Origin: UBA1351 sp964627665 | GTDB taxonomy: Bacteria > Bacillota > Clostridia > Lachnospirales > Vallitaleaceae | NCBI GenBank assembly: GCA_964627665.1 | Contig: CAZVKG010000007.1 | Span: 1-64,000 of the forward strand | DNA length: 64,000 nucleotides | Direction of reading: 5' to 3' | Shown here: positions 34,442 through 43,730 of the stretch, piece by piece | Position numbering within the stretch: position 1 is the first letter of the stretch | How the letters are laid out: every line of letters begins with the position of its first letter | Program-made: the position numbers and the translations under genes | Notes under the pieces: model-generated | Databases searched by the model: none | Told to the model about the DNA's origin: nothing | What the model saw: the letters and a program-made list of their open reading frames with translations, nothing else

Positions 34442-37400
34442 TTGCTTCACTTAGTAAGAGAATTGTTAATGATTGTCCATAAGTCATCGGCGAGATAGGA
34501 ATATTCATATAAAAAAGCTCATCCGGTCCAACCGGCGTTCCATAAGATACATTCTGAACAATCCCTTTTATGTCAATATTATTTAGAACACCTTCCAATG
34601 CGCGTTGCCCAATCACCTTATATTTTGGGTCTATATATCCTTTTCGTACTGCTTTTAATATTCCATACGCAAAAGCTGCTGATCCGGATGTTTCCAAATA
34701 TGACGCTTTATTATCAATCACCGTATGCCATAATCCACTTTCATCTTGAATACTCGCTAGTGAATCAACTTGTTTCTTAAGAATATCTATGAGATATTTT
34801 TTTTTCTCTTCCTCAATGTCTACAATATCCAATAATTCTACAACGCCACATGTATACCATGAATTTCCTCTTGCCCAATGTACTTTTCCGTAATTGTTTT
34901 GCTCATTCGAATCCCATCCATGGAAAAAAAGATTTGCCTTTGAGTCAAACAGGAATTGTATATGTAGCTCAAATTGTCGAACACTTTCTTCAACATACTC
35001 TTTTTTGTTAAACACGACCCCTGCCTTTGCTAAAAAAAGACATGTCATAAACAATGTATCAATAAGTGCTTGACCATCATTGGCATCGCCGGTAATCATA
35101 TGCTGCAAGAGTCCATCTTTCGTTCTGAGCATATCTTCGTATATCCAACGACTCCATTCTTTAGCAATGATCCCATAGCTTTCTTTTTTAGTAATCTCAT
35201 AAAGCTCTATGAGTGTTATCATTGGTGACATCGTATTTACATTTTTTTCAGGTAGACCGTCGTGAATACGTTGATCATACCAATTGATTAAAAACTCTAG
35301 TGTCTTCGGGTCATGATTTATTTCATAGGATTTTAGCATTCCATACATTCCGACACCTTGAGGCCATTCCCACAAATTAATATCAATAAGCCCAATCGGA
35401 TAAGGTTCATCTATATCACTTTTTATATTCTTTGTTGCTTCTACTACTTTTTCCAAATAATCGTTCAGCATTTGTTTTTCAATTATGAGCGGTAGCTCCC
35501 ATCCCATCTCAATCTTTCCATATTGAGGGTCAGTGAATGTAATCTTCTCTATGGATTGCTCATCCATTTTTTCAAAAGCATGTGTATATTCATCAATAAA
35601 CGTTTGGAAACTTCCGAACGTGTCTTGATGTCCTATCTGAATAATCCAAAAATTTTCGTAACCCTGTGATTTAATCTCTCTGTACTGTGTCTCTCCTGTT
35701 TGAACAAGGTCAAGTCCTTGTTTTGCATACATTAAACCGTAGACAGCTTTTTTTCTAAAAAATACTGTATTAGAATTGAAATAAACCTCATCAAACTGAT
35801 CCATTGGGAAATAGGCATGTGTAAAATCAATTTCTTCATTTTGAGGAATCTTATATAATACAAGTGCAGCTGATTTATATTGAACAACGCGGGGAAGTAT
35901 GCCATTACCTGCCCAATAATTGGGCCTTCCACTTCCTCCTACATGGGCTTCGCCCGGGTGGTTAATCCAAAAAAGTGTATTATCTTGAAAAAACCCATGG
36001 ACAACATGCTCTTGATATCCTTTTTGTCCGGGCTTAAAGTCCGTAGCCGATGATAAAATATAATCCTTTGTTTTATATGCATAAACCGAAACATAATTTT
36101 TATATCCTTGCACGCGTTGGTATAAAAGTGCATCTTTATCTTTAATCTCTAGATACTTCAAGTATTCATCCGGCGCAGTATAATCGGACAGACTTAATGA
36201 AACCGTCCCTAATGTTGATTGGTTTACATAACCTTGGTTCCAAATAATCCAGTTTAAAAACGAACTTCCATTTGTATAATTCCCTTTTAATTCTTTCGTA
36301 TAGCTTCTTCCAAACGTACACGATAATATTCCTTTATGACTATTAATTGCTAAATCTTTAAATATAAAATCTAGACCCTTTTTAGCATTTTCACGCAAAC
36401 GTTCACTTTCTGACATCATATAAAGATTAACTAAACCGAGTATATCGATAGGAATATATGCGCTCGAATTCCATTCTGTAATACCTTCCTCAAAAAAGCG
36501 TTCGAACCAATATATCAATCGTTCTTCTGCTTTTATAACATGTTGCTTTCCCGTCAGTTGACTGTTTGTAAACAAGGCTTCTGAAAAAATTTGACCCGCA
36601 ATAAGCTCACATGTATGAAATAATAAGGCGTGGTTTTCACTGAAAAACCACATAACATCATCACCGGGTTCATCCATCCAATATCTAAAGTCTAAAATAC
36701 AGCTTTTGATTTTTTCCCAAAATTCTTCACTAAAAATTTCTTGATCTCGAAAGTCAATCCAAATCTTAAGTAGACTGACTAAATAGAAGTCGCTACAATC
36801 ATAGCGATGATTAATCATGTCAATATGCTTATCAATAATCCCTTGTGCGAATTCAATATCATACTTTGTGACTAGCATGGCTAATGCTCTGTGAATATCA
36901 TTTACACCTTCTTTGGCTATATGTTCTAAAGCCATTTTTTTTCGGAGACTTATGTCATCGTTTGACATTTCCAATAAATCCCCATGGTATATTTGCGCAT
37001 TTAACGTTTTTTGAATATCTTGTTTACCCATCTTTATTTGAAATACAAAGGTATTATATCCTGTATAAAGTTCTGCGCTATTTGTAAGCTCTAACGATCT
37101 TGTACCTTTCTTTAACTTAACTGACAATGTCTGTACTTTATCATCCGCTAATATTTCACCCGGTACAATATCAACCGTTAAAGTTTCGTCATAGAGCAAC
37201 GGTTCTTTCCAGTGAAGGGTCACTTGTTTATCACAATAAAAATCGGTTTCAAAATACATTTTTTCGAAGATTTTTTCAAAATATTTCAATCTTTCAATCG
37301 TCTGGCTATCTTCATCTGTTGAAAGTTGTATTTTAACATCTCCCTCACTTAAATAGTCCAACCGAAAAAAGTATTGTGTGTCGCGCTCTGCTAAATCATC

Positions 37401-37898
37401 AACTCGAATTTGTATTGTATTGATTCCTTTTTTCAATGGCATAGTAAATCGATGTTTCTGAGGTACATTCCGAGAAAACGGCATGAATCGCGTCACTTCT
37501 TCCGTGTTGGCTAACACAACTGCACCACCACACGTTGTCAATTCAAATTCACCGACTTCATCCTTATCAACTATAAGTTGTGTATATGCATATACCTTTA
37601 AGTGTGTTGGATCAAACCAAAAATGTGAAAATTCGACATTTGGATTTCCCCAAGGATAATATATTTTCCATGCCTCAATTGCTTCAAATTCTTGTTTGTT
37701 AAATCGCATTTCTTCACGTGCGTTTTCAGCAAATTTTGTTTTACAAGGATTTTCATGAATTGAGAATCCTTGTAACAACCATTCGTTGACATCTCCATGC
37801 ATCGTAACCGGTTCAAAGTCCACTTTTTTTTCTTCGATATTTGAGACAATCCATCGGTTTATTGTTTTATTTTTGTATAAAGGATATATCATTTTCAT
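34434..37898 (-). CDS. Large protein with C-terminal GH105 (unsaturated glycuronyl hydrolase) domain
   Basis: About 1,154 residues. The last ~370 are a GH88/GH105 (YteR-like) (alpha/alpha)6 barrel: 'EWPQGVGMYGM', the catalytic-Asp motif IDTLFMTCLFLAKAG, FFHGWD and VHWARGNSW. GH105 enzymes remove the 4,5-unsaturated uronic residue left by pectin or other polysaccharide lyases. The first ~780 residues include beta-rich segments and a helical region; I do not recognise the family, although a lyase-like helical barrel plus beta-sandwich is possible. No signal peptide, so it acts in the cytosol. Last gene of the CUT1-GH31 operon. An ATG at 37919 exists, but GGAGG lies before the ATG at 37898. Confidence 0.8.
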   Translation of the reverse strand: MKMIYPLYKNKTINRWIVSNIEEKKVDFEPVTMHGDVNEWLLQGFSIHENPCKTKFAENAREEMRFNKQEFEAIEAWKIYYPWGNPNVEFSHFWFDPTHLKVYAYTQLIVDKDEVGEFELTTCGGAVVLANTEEVTRFMPFSRNVPQKHRFTMPLKKGINTIQIRVDDLAERDTQYFFRLDYLSEGDVKIQLSTDEDSQTIERLKYFEKIFEKMYFETDFYCDKQVTLHWKEPLLYDETLTVDIVPGEILADDKVQTLSVKLKKGTRSLELTNSAELYTGYNTFVFQIKMGKQDIQKTLNAQIYHGDLLEMSNDDISLRKKMALEHIAKEGVNDIHRALAMLVTKYDIEFAQGIIDKHIDMINHRYDCSDFYLVSLLKIWIDFRDQEIFSEEFWEKIKSCILDFRYWMDEPGDDVMWFFSENHALLFHTCELIAGQIFSEALFTNSQLTGKQHVIKAEERLIYWFERFFEEGITEWNSSAYIPIDILGLVNLYMMSESERLRENAKKGLDFIFKDLAINSHKGILSCTFGRSYTKELKGNYTNGSSFLNWIIWNQGYVNQSTLGTVSLSLSDYTAPDEYLKYLEIKDKDALLYQRVQGYKNYVSVYAYKTKDYILSSATDFKPGQKGYQEHVVHGFFQDNTLFWINHPGEAHVGGSGRPNYWAGNGILPRVVQYKSAALVLYKIPQNEEIDFTHAYFPMDQFDEVYFNSNTVFFRKKAVYGLMYAKQGLDLVQTGETQYREIKSQGYENFWIIQIGHQDTFGSFQTFIDEYTHAFEKMDEQSIEKITFTDPQYGKIEMGWELPLIIEKQMLNDYLEKVVEATKNIKSDIDEPYPIGLIDINLWEWPQGVGMYGMLKSYEINHDPKTLEFLINWYDQRIHDGLPEKNVNTMSPMITLIELYEITKKESYGIIAKEWSRWIYEDMLRTKDGLLQHMITGDANDGQALIDTLFMTCLFLAKAGVVFNKKEYVEESVRQFELHIQFLFDSKANLFFHGWDSNEQNNYGKVHWARGNSWYTCGVVELLDIVDIEEEKKKYLIDILKKQVDSLASIQDESGLWHTVIDNKASYLETSGSAAFAYGILKAVRKGYIDPKYKVIGQRALEGVLNNIDIKGIVQNVSYGTPVGPDELFYMNIPISPMTYGQSLTILLLSEAID

Positions 37899-37918
37899 CA
37901 CTTTCCTCCGTACTTCCA

Positions 37919-40387
37919 TTATATTGAAATCAAATCTTTAATACTAAAATCAAGATCAACTGAATATTTTGATTCTACACATTCATACTTGATACGTGCG
38001 CATTTTTTTTGCGCATCATACATCCAGCCTTTGTTTTTCGTTTCCCATGCCTGTGTCTCCATATAACGTTCTAACTCTTCTCCATTGATTCTGATTTTTA
38101 ATGGTGCTTTTTCTTTACAAACAACTGTTAAACTATATTTTTGAATATTGTCTTTATAGGTCCCATTCTGTTCAAACACAATGGTTACCTTATCCTCATT
38201 TGTCTCTGTAAAAATATGTGTTGCCATATAGTCTTTTTTCTTGTAATTATTACTTATACCATCATCTTCATATAGGGTGAACTCTGCCTTTTCCCAAGGT
38301 TCAATAAGAAGTTCTATTTCATCTTCCTCTTTTTTTTGCGGAATAATCGATCCCGCTCTAAAAAACAAAGGAACCGTTTTTAAGTCGACCGGTATAGTAA
38401 TTTCCTTTCCACCTTCATATGCTTCAAGGGAATACCAATCATACCAACTTGTTCCCTTAGGTAAATATATTTTACGTTCTTTTTCTCCTTTTTCAAATAT
38501 ACCTGCGACAAGCACAAATGGACCAAACATATAGTCAAAACTTTCTTCATAGACAGTTTCATCTTTCTGAAACTCATATACTAAAGGTCGCATTATAGGT
38601 TCACCAACTTGATAAGCTTGATAACCTAGTGAATACATATAGGGCATGAATTGGTTGCGTAACTGAATTGCACTTCGAATATATGGTGTATACTCCGGAT
38701 ATGTCCAAGGCTCCGTCACTGTGTTGTCTGTGTTACATGAATGGATGGAAAATCTAGGATGAAACATAGCATTTTGAATCCATCTTACCAATAGTTCCGG
38801 TTCAGGAATGGGTCCATCAAAGCCTCCAATATCAACGCCTTGATTCGCTACCCCTGATAACCCCATCCCTAACATCATCGAAGTATTGAATTTCATATTT
38901 TTCCAACTTGTAAAGTTATCCCCTGCCCATGTTTGTGCATACCGTTGTATACCTGCAAAACCGGCCCTATTTAATATATAGGGACGTTCATTTCCTCCGT
39001 ATTTCAGCGTGGCATAGTAACTTGTGAATGCCATAAGATTGGGAAGAATAGGGCGTATTGCCATGAAATCAATTGGTGCATCTTCATAATTACACTGCGC
39101 TTGATCATCATCGATTTCATATTCATTGTTATCATTCCAAAATGCGCGAATCCCATAATCGAATAGGTACGCTTTCATATGTCGCGTCCATAGATCTCGT
39201 CCTTGAGGGTTCGTAAAGTCAACGAAACTAGCATCTCCTCCCCAATATTTACTCGTTACCGGTTTTTTTGTTTCTTTTGACATGATATATGCATCATTGT
39301 TGGAATATTCAGCATATAATGGATGTGATAAGAGCATTCCCGGCTTAATATTAGGTGAAACATAGACTTCTTTATCTCGCATTTGTTGAATGAAAGCACC
39401 CGGATCTTTAAATCGTTTTTTGTTCCAATTAAAAACATATCTTTTTCCATCTTCTCCTGTCGTGTATCCTGATGAGAGATGAAATCCACTACAAGGAATC
39501 TTCTCCGCTTTTGTTTTTTCTGCAAAATTTAATACAGCTTCATCTGCATTTTCATCTAATTCCGTATAGTACATTGTTGACCCCATATAACCATAAGCAT
39601 ATTTGGGTAAAAGCGCGGATTTCCCTGTTAAATCTGTATAGCGTCCAACGACATCTTTAATACTCGGTCCATTTATGACAAAGATATCCATATCTCCATC
39701 CTCGGCCATAAAATACTTATATCTTCCCCAATATGCACTTCGTTCACAGCCCATGTCAAATATTGACGGATACGAATTATGATAAAAAATACCTGCAGCT
39801 GATTTATTTTTTACATTCGCCGTTATATAATACGGAATATGTTTATACAGTGGATCTGATACTTCTGCATCATAACCCAATGTATCTGCATTATTCATTC
39901 TTAAACGACGTCGATATTTATTCAGCTTGCCACTTTTCTCTCCAAATCCATAAAATGTATCTGTGTCCTGTATATGTTGATAATGATAAATCCTTCCTTG
40001 AGCGTCTTTCATGTAAGCTTTCTTTTTTACATCTTCATAAATAGTATGTCCTAACTGGTTATAAATTGTTAATCCAAAGGGATTTTTACTGATTTCAAGT
40101 CGCAGTGATTCTGTTGTTATCTCATAACATTCTTTTTTTTCACTAAAGGTATAATTATATGGCTTAATGCGTTTTCTTTCTTTGGCAAGCATAGAATCCA
40201 TTCTATCTTTCCATGCTGTCAAGACAAGTATATATGAAGCATCTTCCGATAATGTTTCGCTAAAGGATGTCTTGATTCTTACAATATCAGAGGTCAAGAA
40301 CCACACCCGCATAAGCCCGCTATTGGTTCCTATATCAACATATTCTTTTTTATCTGAAATTGACGTAATACTAACTAGTTTCTTCAT
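37919..40387 (-). CDS. Glycoside hydrolase family 31 (alpha-glucosidase/alpha-xylosidase type)
   Basis: 822 residues: N-terminal beta-domain, (beta/alpha)8 catalytic domain and C-terminal beta-domains. The nucleophile region reads YGIRAFWNDNNEYE (around 415) and the acid/base region YAQTWAGDNFTSW (around 485), both GH31 landmarks. No signal peptide, so it acts on imported oligosaccharides. The substrate (glucoside, xyloside or other) cannot be fixed from sequence. It lies 13 bp after the MalG-like permease gene and is followed after 20 bp by the GH105 fusion gene. Confidence 0.93.
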   Translation of the reverse strand: MKKLVSITSISDKKEYVDIGTNSGLMRVWFLTSDIVRIKTSFSETLSEDASYILVLTAWKDRMDSMLAKERKRIKPYNYTFSEKKECYEITTESLRLEISKNPFGLTIYNQLGHTIYEDVKKKAYMKDAQGRIYHYQHIQDTDTFYGFGEKSGKLNKYRRRLRMNNADTLGYDAEVSDPLYKHIPYYITANVKNKSAAGIFYHNSYPSIFDMGCERSAYWGRYKYFMAEDGDMDIFVINGPSIKDVVGRYTDLTGKSALLPKYAYGYMGSTMYYTELDENADEAVLNFAEKTKAEKIPCSGFHLSSGYTTGEDGKRYVFNWNKKRFKDPGAFIQQMRDKEVYVSPNIKPGMLLSHPLYAEYSNNDAYIMSKETKKPVTSKYWGGDASFVDFTNPQGRDLWTRHMKAYLFDYGIRAFWNDNNEYEIDDDQAQCNYEDAPIDFMAIRPILPNLMAFTSYYATLKYGGNERPYILNRAGFAGIQRYAQTWAGDNFTSWKNMKFNTSMMLGMGLSGVANQGVDIGGFDGPIPEPELLVRWIQNAMFHPRFSIHSCNTDNTVTEPWTYPEYTPYIRSAIQLRNQFMPYMYSLGYQAYQVGEPIMRPLVYEFQKDETVYEESFDYMFGPFVLVAGIFEKGEKERKIYLPKGTSWYDWYSLEAYEGGKEITIPVDLKTVPLFFRAGSIIPQKKEEDEIELLIEPWEKAEFTLYEDDGISNNYKKKDYMATHIFTETNEDKVTIVFEQNGTYKDNIQKYSLTVVCKEKAPLKIRINGEELERYMETQAWETKNKGWMYDAQKKCARIKYECVESKYSVDLDFSIKDLISI

Positions 40388-40400
40388 AATTCCTCCATTA

Positions 40401-41219
40401 TTATCCTTTTAATCCCGATGTAACCATTCCTTTTACAAATTGCTTTTGGAATATCAAGAAAACAATTAATACCGGAATCATTGTGATTACTGATATCGCT
40501 AATAATCCGTTCCAATCCACATTGTATTGACCAACAAAGTTAGATATGGCTAATTGTACAGTGTATTTTTCAGGTGTACTTATAACGATTAAAGGCCATA
40601 AGAAGTCATTCCAACGCCACATAAATGAAAATATTGTTAAAACGGATAACACAGGTTTTGATATTGGCAAAATCAGTTTTACAAATATTCGCCACTCTGA
40701 AGCTCCATCAATACGAGCTGCCTCTAAAAGTTCATCAGGTACTGAAAGTAGATACTGGCGCATCAAAAACAAGCCTGTGGGCGTTGCTGCCGGAGGTACA
40801 ATAATACCTACAAATGTATTATATAAATTCAACTTCGTAATCACTTGAAATATTGGAATCATAATTACCTCTAAAGGAATCATTAGTGTCGAGATAAAGC
40901 CAATCAGCAAAAGATCTCTTCCTTTAAACTTATACTTAGCTAAGGCAAATCCAGCCATTGTATTAATCACTAATGTGACCATTGTTGACAGAATCGTTAC
41001 CATAAAACTATTGTAAAAGAATAACCCAAAATTCCCTTTTTTAAATGCAATAATATAGTTTTCTATAGATGGTTGACTTGGTATTAACTCAGGTGGCCAC
41101 TTATATAAACTCGTTCCTGCTTTAAATGATGATAGCACAATCCAAATAACCGGAAGCAAGAAGAAGGCCGAAATAAGTATTAGGATAATATATGTGATTA
41201 AATTTTTGGATACTTTCAT
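40401..41219 (-). CDS. CUT1 sugar ABC transporter permease (MalG-like)
   Basis: 272 residues, six membrane helices, BPD_transp_1 family. The EAA coupling loop is EAARIDGASEWRIFVKLILPI near 157-177. It pairs with the MalF-like subunit, whose stop overlaps this start by 1 bp (TAATG). There is no ATPase gene in the operon; such systems share a common MsmK/MsmX-type ATPase encoded elsewhere. Confidence 0.95.
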   Translation of the reverse strand: MKVSKNLITYIILILISAFFLLPVIWIVLSSFKAGTSLYKWPPELIPSQPSIENYIIAFKKGNFGLFFYNSFMVTILSTMVTLVINTMAGFALAKYKFKGRDLLLIGFISTLMIPLEVIMIPIFQVITKLNLYNTFVGIIVPPAATPTGLFLMRQYLLSVPDELLEAARIDGASEWRIFVKLILPISKPVLSVLTIFSFMWRWNDFLWPLIVISTPEKYTVQLAISNFVGQYNVDWNGLLAISVITMIPVLIVFLIFQKQFVKGMVTSGLKG

Positions 41220-42115
41220 TAAATTTCGCCTCCTTTATTCACTTTAAATTGGATTGTTGTTGTAATTAATATGATTAAGAAAAGGATTACCGACATTGCA
41301 CTTGCATATCCAAGTTGATTTTTTTCAAAACCAAATCGATAAATGTATTGAACGAGGTATGTTGTCGCTCTTCCCGGTCCTCCACCGGTTAGTGATACAA
41401 TTAATGGATATGCTTTGAACGAATCAATAATTGCAAGCATAATAACCATAACACTTGTTGGCTTTAGTAGTGGTAAGGTAATCCGAGTAAACATCTGCCA
41501 CTTCTTTGCTCCATCTATATCTGCTGCTTCATAAAATTCTGAAGGAATGCTCTGTAGCCCGGATATGAAAATGACCATAAAAAATCCAATTCTCGACCAC
41601 AATGTGGCAACAATGACAACGAGTGTTGCATAAAACGATTCCGATAGCCAAGGAATCCCTTTTTGCCCTCCAAGTTCCATTAAATAATTAATGATTCCGA
41701 AAGTATCTCCAAAAATCCATTTCCATGTTACTCCTACTACGATAAACGATATCATTGTCGGCCAATAAATAATTGCCCGAAAAATGCCTTTGAATCGAAT
41801 TTCTTTTATCAACAAAATAGCTATTCCCAAGGCAAACACATAAATAGTTGGCACCACGATACCTGAATAAATTGCTGTTCGAAGCATTGTATCCCAAAAG
41901 TCGCTATCGCTAAATAATTTTACATAGTTTGTTATTCCCACAAATTCTTCTTCTGAAAGTCCATCATAATTTGTAAATGAAAAATACAGACCATATGCTG
42001 CCGGTATAACTACAAAAATAAAAAAGATTATAAAATTAGGAAAAACAAATAAATATGGCGCCAAAGCACGCTGGATATTAATTTTTCGTTTTTTTTGTTT
42101 TATTCGATGTTCCAT
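41219..42115 (-). CDS. CUT1 sugar ABC transporter permease (MalF-like)
   Basis: 298 residues, six membrane helices after a basic N-terminus (MEHRIKQKKRKINIQ). EAA loop EAADIDGAKKWQMFTRITLPL near 185-205. Works with the following MalG-like subunit and the binding protein encoded upstream. GGAGG lies 9 nt before the ATG at 42115. A hairpin in the gap to the binding-protein gene probably lowers permease expression relative to the binding protein. Confidence 0.95.
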   Translation of the reverse strand: MEHRIKQKKRKINIQRALAPYLFVFPNFIIFFIFVVIPAAYGLYFSFTNYDGLSEEEFVGITNYVKLFSDSDFWDTMLRTAIYSGIVVPTIYVFALGIAILLIKEIRFKGIFRAIIYWPTMISFIVVGVTWKWIFGDTFGIINYLMELGGQKGIPWLSESFYATLVVIVATLWSRIGFFMVIFISGLQSIPSEFYEAADIDGAKKWQMFTRITLPLLKPTSVMVIMLAIIDSFKAYPLIVSLTGGGPGRATTYLVQYIYRFGFEKNQLGYASAMSVILFLIILITTTIQFKVNKGGEI

Positions 42116-42140
42116 ACATCAACCTCCGTACTTTTTAATA

Positions 42141-42178
42141 ATTAAAGGCTGCCTTTTCCTTCATCAGCAGCCTTTAAT
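42141..42178 (-). terminator. Attenuator-type hairpin between binding-protein and permease genes
   Basis: ATTAAAGGCTGC (42141-42152) is perfectly complementary to GCAGCCTTTAAT (42167-42178). Only a weak T-rich stretch follows on the minus strand, so partial termination or 3' protection of the binding-protein mRNA is the likely effect. Confidence 0.65.
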
Positions 42179-42197
42179 CACCATCTATTTATTACTA

Positions 42198-43535
42198 CTA
42201 TTGAGCTTCAATTGTTTCTGTTATTAGTTGTGCCACTTTATCAAGCGCTTCTTGTGCTTCTGCTTCTCCCATTAATACGTCTTTGATTGCATCTGTAATA
42301 TCAGGATTAACAACAGGCATGATATCTTGTCTCGACCAATCTTTTGCTGCTGCCGGTGGTGTGTTTGCTAACTCATTTGAAAAGATTGCAAACATTTCTT
42401 TCCCATATTCATAATCTAATTCACTATTATCTAATCTAGGACTAATAAATAATGAATCACTGCAATACTGCCCGGTATTCTCCGCTTTCGCAAAATACTC
42501 TAAGAATTTCATTGCTTCTTCTTCCACTCCGGTGTTTTTAAATGGCATCATATATTTTCCACCAGGTACTGAAGATCGTGTTGCTTGTTTTGGTGCATAT
42601 GTTACGCCCCAGTCAAAATCAGTAATATCTCTATAATTACTTAACATCCAGTTTCCTGAAAGATGAGCAACGGCTGTTCCTGATCTAAATAGGTTATTTG
42701 GATTTTCTCCTCCAAGCCATACTGATTTTGGAATAACATCTGTATCATGTAGCTTTTTAAAGTAATTCATAGCTGCAACACCTTGCTCATTATTAATTGC
42801 AGGTCCGTCTCCTGCTTCATTAATGATACTTCCACCAAATTCATACAATAAAGTTGACCATCTGTGTGAAGTAACATCCCAAAGCAAGCCATATCTTGCA
42901 TCAGAATTTTCTTTAACTTCAATAACGGCTTGCTCAAACTCTTCCCAAGTCCACACTTCCTCTGGAGACCCCGGAACGTCTACTCCGGCTTGATCAAATA
43001 GTGTTTTGTTATAAATCAAACCATTTGCAGTTACATCCATCGGTACTGCGTAGACGCCACCGTCTTTTGTGTAATATGGTTCTAATGAATCCATATATTG
43101 TTCTGTAAACGTATCATAACCGCCCATAAACTCGCTTAAATCTTGCGCATGGTCAAATAACAATCCCGGATTTGTGACTCGTGCAATCGCAGGTGGCGTT
43201 CCTCCCGCAATCATCGTTTTAAGTTTTGAGTCTAAATCACTATATGCAACTTCAATCATATTGAACTCTACATGAGGATTTTCAACTTTGTAGTTATCCA
43301 TGACGTTTTGCATAGCCTCTGTTTCGACTCCGTCTGCAAACCACAAAATATCTAACTTTACATCTTCCTTTTCATTATCTGCACTGTTTGAATTCCCATC
43401 ATTTGTTGTACCTTCTTGAGAACTTGTATCTGTTCCTGTACTAACATTTTCCCCTGTTTCTTCTTTACCACATCCACTAAACATTGCTATCGATAATGCG
43501 AGGATGAGTAATACTACCAAACTTTTTTTAGCCAT
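42198..43535 (-). CDS. CUT1 sugar-binding lipoprotein
   Basis: 445 residues; signal peptide with lipobox IAMFSGC (Cys about 22), an acidic Ser/Asn/Asp linker, then an SBP_bac_1 domain. It binds an oligosaccharide outside the membrane for the MalF/MalG-like pair. First gene of a five-gene operon (binding protein, two permeases, GH31, GH105 fusion). The gene diverges from the YesM/YesN pair across 195 bp, so the pair probably controls it. A TATAAT (minus strand, 43578-43583) lacks a good -35 box, consistent with activation. Confidence 0.93.
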   Translation of the reverse strand: MAKKSLVVLLILALSIAMFSGCGKEETGENVSTGTDTSSQEGTTNDGNSNSADNEKEDVKLDILWFADGVETEAMQNVMDNYKVENPHVEFNMIEVAYSDLDSKLKTMIAGGTPPAIARVTNPGLLFDHAQDLSEFMGGYDTFTEQYMDSLEPYYTKDGGVYAVPMDVTANGLIYNKTLFDQAGVDVPGSPEEVWTWEEFEQAVIEVKENSDARYGLLWDVTSHRWSTLLYEFGGSIINEAGDGPAINNEQGVAAMNYFKKLHDTDVIPKSVWLGGENPNNLFRSGTAVAHLSGNWMLSNYRDITDFDWGVTYAPKQATRSSVPGGKYMMPFKNTGVEEEAMKFLEYFAKAENTGQYCSDSLFISPRLDNSELDYEYGKEMFAIFSNELANTPPAAAKDWSRQDIMPVVNPDITDAIKDVLMGEAEAQEALDKVAQLITETIEAQ

Positions 43536-43668
43536 TTTGTAACCTCCCTAATATTTGAAATAATTGACTACAGATATATTATATCGGTTATTCTCTTATG
43601 ATGAAATGCACAAAGACGAGGTATTTTTGCACAATAAAGAGGTTATTATGCTCATCATCTTAATTCGA

Positions 43669-43697
43669 TTGTCACATATATGAATCTATGATAAAGT
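43669..43697 (+). promoter_or_regulatory. Possible promoter of the YesM/YesN pair
   Basis: TTGTCA (43669-43674), 17 bp, TAAAGT (43692-43697), 34 bp before the ATG. Moderate match. Confidence 0.5.
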
Positions 43698-43730
43698 AAA
43701 ATTGTCTTACATTACATAGGAGGTTTTCGT

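Noticed and set aside
42141..42178. Full terminator that would split the CUT1 operon
   Set aside because: No convincing T-run follows the stem and no new promoter precedes the permease gene, so partial attenuation is the better reading.
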